The notes under the pieces were generated by a model, which ran no database searches, was not told the origin of the DNA, and was given only the letters and a program-made list of their open reading frames with translations. The position numbers and the translations under genes were made by a program. A stretch of 7,739 bases of DNA from Proteobacteria bacterium UBA6156 (GTDB lineage: Bacteria; Pseudomonadota; Alphaproteobacteria; UBA2136; UBA6156), in NCBI GenBank assembly GCA_002422365.1, contig DIUO01000042.1, positions 279 to 8,017 of the forward strand, in the 5' to 3' direction. Shown one piece after another: positions 6,337-7,739 of this stretch (position 1 is its first letter; each line of letters opens with the position of its first letter).

Positions 6337-6813
6337 ATGAGAAACGCTTTAGTATGCACCATAGGCCTATTGCTGGCCAACGTGGCCGCCCATGCTGCCG
6401 ACGACCACACCATGCACCACGGCCATGCCGCCGCCCATAGTGCTGCCCCTAGCGCCGCCCAAGCCACCGACGCCCCCAGCACGCGCGAGCTGAACGAAGC
6501 CAACGCAGTGATGCACAAGGCGATGGATATAACTTATACGCATGATGCGGATATTGATTTTCTGCGCGGGATGATAGCCCACCACCGGGGTGCGGTGGAT
6601 ATGGCGCGCGTGCAGCTGCGCTATGGCCGCGATGCGCGGGTGACGCGCATGGCGCAGGAGATTATCCGCGCCCAAGAGCTGGAAATTGCCTGGATGGAAA
6701 AATGGCTGGTGCAGCTGGAAGCCCTGCCACGCAAGCCGATTGTGACCGAACCCCGCCGGGGCCTGTGGAGCGATAAGGCTTGGAATGGGAAGACGTGGTT
6801 GGGGGAGCGATAG
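6337..6813 (+). CDS. Periplasmic DUF305 family protein
   Basis: This 158-residue exported protein has a signal peptide ending near AHA (18-20) and a His-rich mature N-terminus with HTMHHGH (24-30). Its DUF305 helical domain (about 55-125) contains DFLRGMIAHHRGAVDMA (74-90) and, after RYGRDARV, the helix MAQEIIRAQELEIAWMEKWL. The MIAHHRGAVDMA block is the family signature. DUF305 proteins are helical and often sit in metal-related loci. A cyanobacterial member, CopM, binds copper, so periplasmic copper binding is a reasonable but unproven role. AAGGAGG at 6320-6326 is a strong ribosome binding site. It fits the ATG at 6337 (ten bases away) or an in-frame TTG at 6334 (seven bases away). No CopA, CueO or cop regulator is nearby. 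The gene is the last of the folD-led transcription unit. Confidence 0.92.
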   Translation: MRNALVCTIGLLLANVAAHAADDHTMHHGHAAAHSAAPSAAQATDAPSTRELNEANAVMHKAMDITYTHDADIDFLRGMIAHHRGAVDMARVQLRYGRDARVTRMAQEIIRAQELEIAWMEKWLVQLEALPRKPIVTEPRRGLWSDKAWNGKTWLGER

Positions 6814-6845
6814 GCTCTTCCCCTCCCCTCTCAGACCCCCCTCAC

Positions 6846-6871
6846 AAAAACCGGCTGAAGCCGGTTTTTTT
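6846..6871 (+). terminator. Strong intrinsic terminator after the DUF305 gene
   Basis: AAAAACCGGCT and AGCCGGTTTTT pair around a tight TGAA loop, and the plus strand ends in seven T residues (6865-6871). It lies 32 bases after the stop codon. On the minus strand the stem is followed by five T residues, so it may also stop transcripts from the lipoprotein gene to the right. Confidence 0.92.
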
Positions 6872-7070
6872 GAGTTCAAAATCGGCATTAAAGCTGATTT
6901 CATAAATAAAGTGGCCATGGAATTGGCTGTGCTTGACCTCTTTTCTTCACTCGTGGATGGCGGCCTTCGCCGCCATGGAGGCTTATTAGAGGCTTTACTG
7001 CTTGTACACGACTAAAAGCTGTTCAAGTCTGGAGGCTTTATCTTAGACGTTGGAGCGCTTCCTAGTTCTT
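6872..7070. other. Non-coding gap with a hairpin and three short direct repeats
   Basis: No convincing gene was found in these 199 bases between two gene ends. ATGGCGGC (6957-6964) and GCCGCCAT (6969-6976) form a perfect 8-bp stem with a CTTC loop, without a T run on either side. A GAGGCTT motif followed by A or TA occurs three times on the plus strand, at 6977-6985, 6989-6997 and 7031-7040. No promoter is clear enough to claim a small RNA. Confidence 0.5.
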
Positions 7071-7469
7071 TTATTGGGCGGGTGGGCAGTTGCGGGTGCA
7101 GACGGTTTGCTCGGTGACGGTACCGCCGCAGTTGGTGTGGGATTGACGGGCGGCGGCGAGGCAGGAGGCTTCGCACTTGCTGGAGCTGCAATCGGCTGAG
7201 CCTGTGCGGCCGCCGATATCGTAGCCCAGCGAACGGCCCCAGCGCCCGCCTTTGCCGAGGTCGATGCTGGTGGCAAAGGCGGAATTGGTGGTTTCGCACT
7301 GGTGGGCCATTTGGCGGCAGCTTTGCACGCAGGCGTTGGACATCTCGATGACGTTGGCGGAGCAAAGGCGGCCGGATTCGGTCGCGGGTTCGTTCAGTAC
7401 ATAGTTGGTGCGGTAGGCGGGGCCGCAGGCGGCGAGCAGCAGGGCGGTGGCTATGAGGATTGTTTTCAT
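7071..7469 (-). CDS. Cysteine-rich putative outer-membrane lipoprotein
   Basis: The 132-residue protein begins with a lipoprotein signal peptide: MK, a hydrophobic stretch and the lipobox LAAC with the lipidated Cys15. There is no Asp at the +2 position, so outer-membrane sorting is expected. The mature part has ten further cysteines at 36, 47, 51, 58, 94, 99, 103, 114, 124 and 128. Three of the intervals are Cx3C (47-51, 99-103 and 124-128). The even number suggests up to five disulfides in the periplasm. A Gly/Arg-rich stretch (about 72-90) separates the two cysteine clusters. I do not recognise the family. The ATG at 7469 is the only plausible start. AAGGAG lies 17 bases upstream, too far for normal use, and a TATAAT-like sequence (TATTATAAC on the minus strand) lies between them. 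Confidence 0.78.
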   Translation of the reverse strand: MKTILIATALLLAACGPAYRTNYVLNEPATESGRLCSANVIEMSNACVQSCRQMAHQCETTNSAFATSIDLGKGGRWGRSLGYDIGGRTGSADCSSSKCEASCLAAARQSHTNCGGTVTEQTVCTRNCPPAQ

Positions 7470-7522
7470 GGTGTTATAATACTCAACTCCTTTTGAAGTT
7501 CCTAGTCATATTTTGAGACGAA

Positions 7523-7543
7523 GGGGGGGGGCCGGTGGCCCCC
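7523..7543. repeat. Nine-G run leading into a GC hairpin
   Basis: Nine consecutive G residues (7523-7531) run into a perfect stem, GGGGGCC (7527-7533) with GGCCCCC (7537-7543), around a GGT loop. It lies 54 bases upstream of the lipoprotein start codon. On the minus strand no T run follows, so it is not a standard terminator. Homopolymers of this length are prone to slippage. Confidence 0.55.
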
Positions 7544-7577
7544 TACAATCGTTTTATGCTTTGCTTATGGCACGAGC

Positions 7578-7616
7578 CCCTCGCATCCGCGAGGGTAGGA
7601 TTGCGCAGCAATCCTA
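7578..7616 (-). terminator. Two abutting hairpins at the end of rpoD
   Basis: TAGGATTGC (7596-7604) and GCAATCCTA (7608-7616) form a perfect 9-bp stem with a 3-base loop; its last three plus-strand bases are the complement of the rpoD stop codon. Directly next to it, CCCTCGC (7578-7584) and GCGAGGG (7589-7595) form a 7-bp stem with a 4-base loop. Neither has a T run after it on the minus strand. They may protect the rpoD 3' end or act in factor-dependent termination. Confidence 0.5.
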
Positions 7617-7739
7617 GTTTTCGGCGTAGGATTTTATGCCGCGGGCGCGGGAGGGGTGGCGGAGCTTTTTGAGGGCTTTCGCTTCGATCTGGCGGATACG
7701 TTCGCGCGTGACGTTGAACTGCTGGCCGACTTCTTCCAG
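7614..7739 (-). CDS. rpoD: RNA polymerase primary sigma factor RpoD, C-terminal tip only
   Basis: The last 41 codons of a sigma-70 gene run off the right edge. The translation reads LEEVGQQFNVTRERIRQIEA and continues with KALKKLRHPSRARGIKSYAEN before TAG. This is sigma region 4.2, the helix-turn-helix that recognises the -35 promoter element. VTRERIRQIEAKALKKLRHP is nearly invariant in primary sigma factors. The ending after HPSRAR differs from the common LRSFLD-type tail of gammaproteobacterial RpoD. The stop codon (complement of 7614-7616) lies inside the base of a hairpin. Confidence 0.93.
   Translation of the reverse strand: MEEVGQQFNVTRERIRQIEAKALKKLRHPSRARGIKSYAEN

Noticed and set aside
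6785..7015. Open frame of 76 residues crossing the terminator after the DUF305 gene
   Set aside because: It starts inside the DUF305 gene, reads through a strong terminator and has no ribosome site or recognisable sequence.
1..7739. CRISPR array, tRNA, rRNA, insertion sequence or phage attachment site
   Set aside because: I saw no regularly spaced repeats, tRNA-like cloverleaf, transposase sequence or target-site duplication in the window.

Overview
The window is about 60% GC and carries seven protein-coding genes plus the first gene's missing start and the 3' tip of rpoD. It looks like ordinary chromosome from a proteobacterium, most likely an alphaproteobacterium. The basis for that is the housekeeping content (recJ, folD, rpoD), a PHA-granule phasin, periplasmic DUF305 proteins and a GGDEF protein. 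The class-level placement is an inference. No phage, IS, CRISPR or tRNA signal was found.

Layout, left to right. (1) Bases 1-846, plus strand: the C-terminal part of a diguanylate cyclase with intact active and inhibitory sites. It faces recJ (1035-2858, minus). Between these convergent genes lies a 126-bp imperfect inverted repeat (863-988) and a compact hairpin (1004-1022). (2) Bases 1035-4833, minus strand: a DAO-family FAD oxidoreductase, then a phasin, then recJ. The phasin has its own upstream region and a strong terminator that sits only 17 bases before the recJ start codon. (3) Bases 4882-6813, plus strand: folD, diverging from the oxidoreductase across 48 bases that hold a perfect 7+7 inverted repeat. 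It is followed closely by two small exported proteins. The second is a canonical DUF305 protein. The first is a divergent relative of it that has lost the paired histidines. A strong terminator (6846-6871) ends this unit. (4) Bases 7071-7739, minus strand: a cysteine-rich lipoprotein downstream of rpoD, separated from it by a region packed with hairpins and a nine-G run.

Functional links. RecJ and RpoD are core information-processing proteins. FolD belongs to one-carbon folate metabolism. The divergent DAO-family enzyme might feed one-carbon units from an N-methylated or simple amino acid, but this rests only on position. The phasin implies polyhydroxyalkanoate storage. The DUF305 pair may handle copper in the periplasm, by analogy with characterised DUF305 members.

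No clear new multi-gene system is evident. The points most worth following up are the tandem DUF305 pair with one histidine-less member, the 126-bp dyad element after the GGDEF gene, the non-canonical dinucleotide-binding loop in FolD, and the eleven-cysteine lipoprotein.
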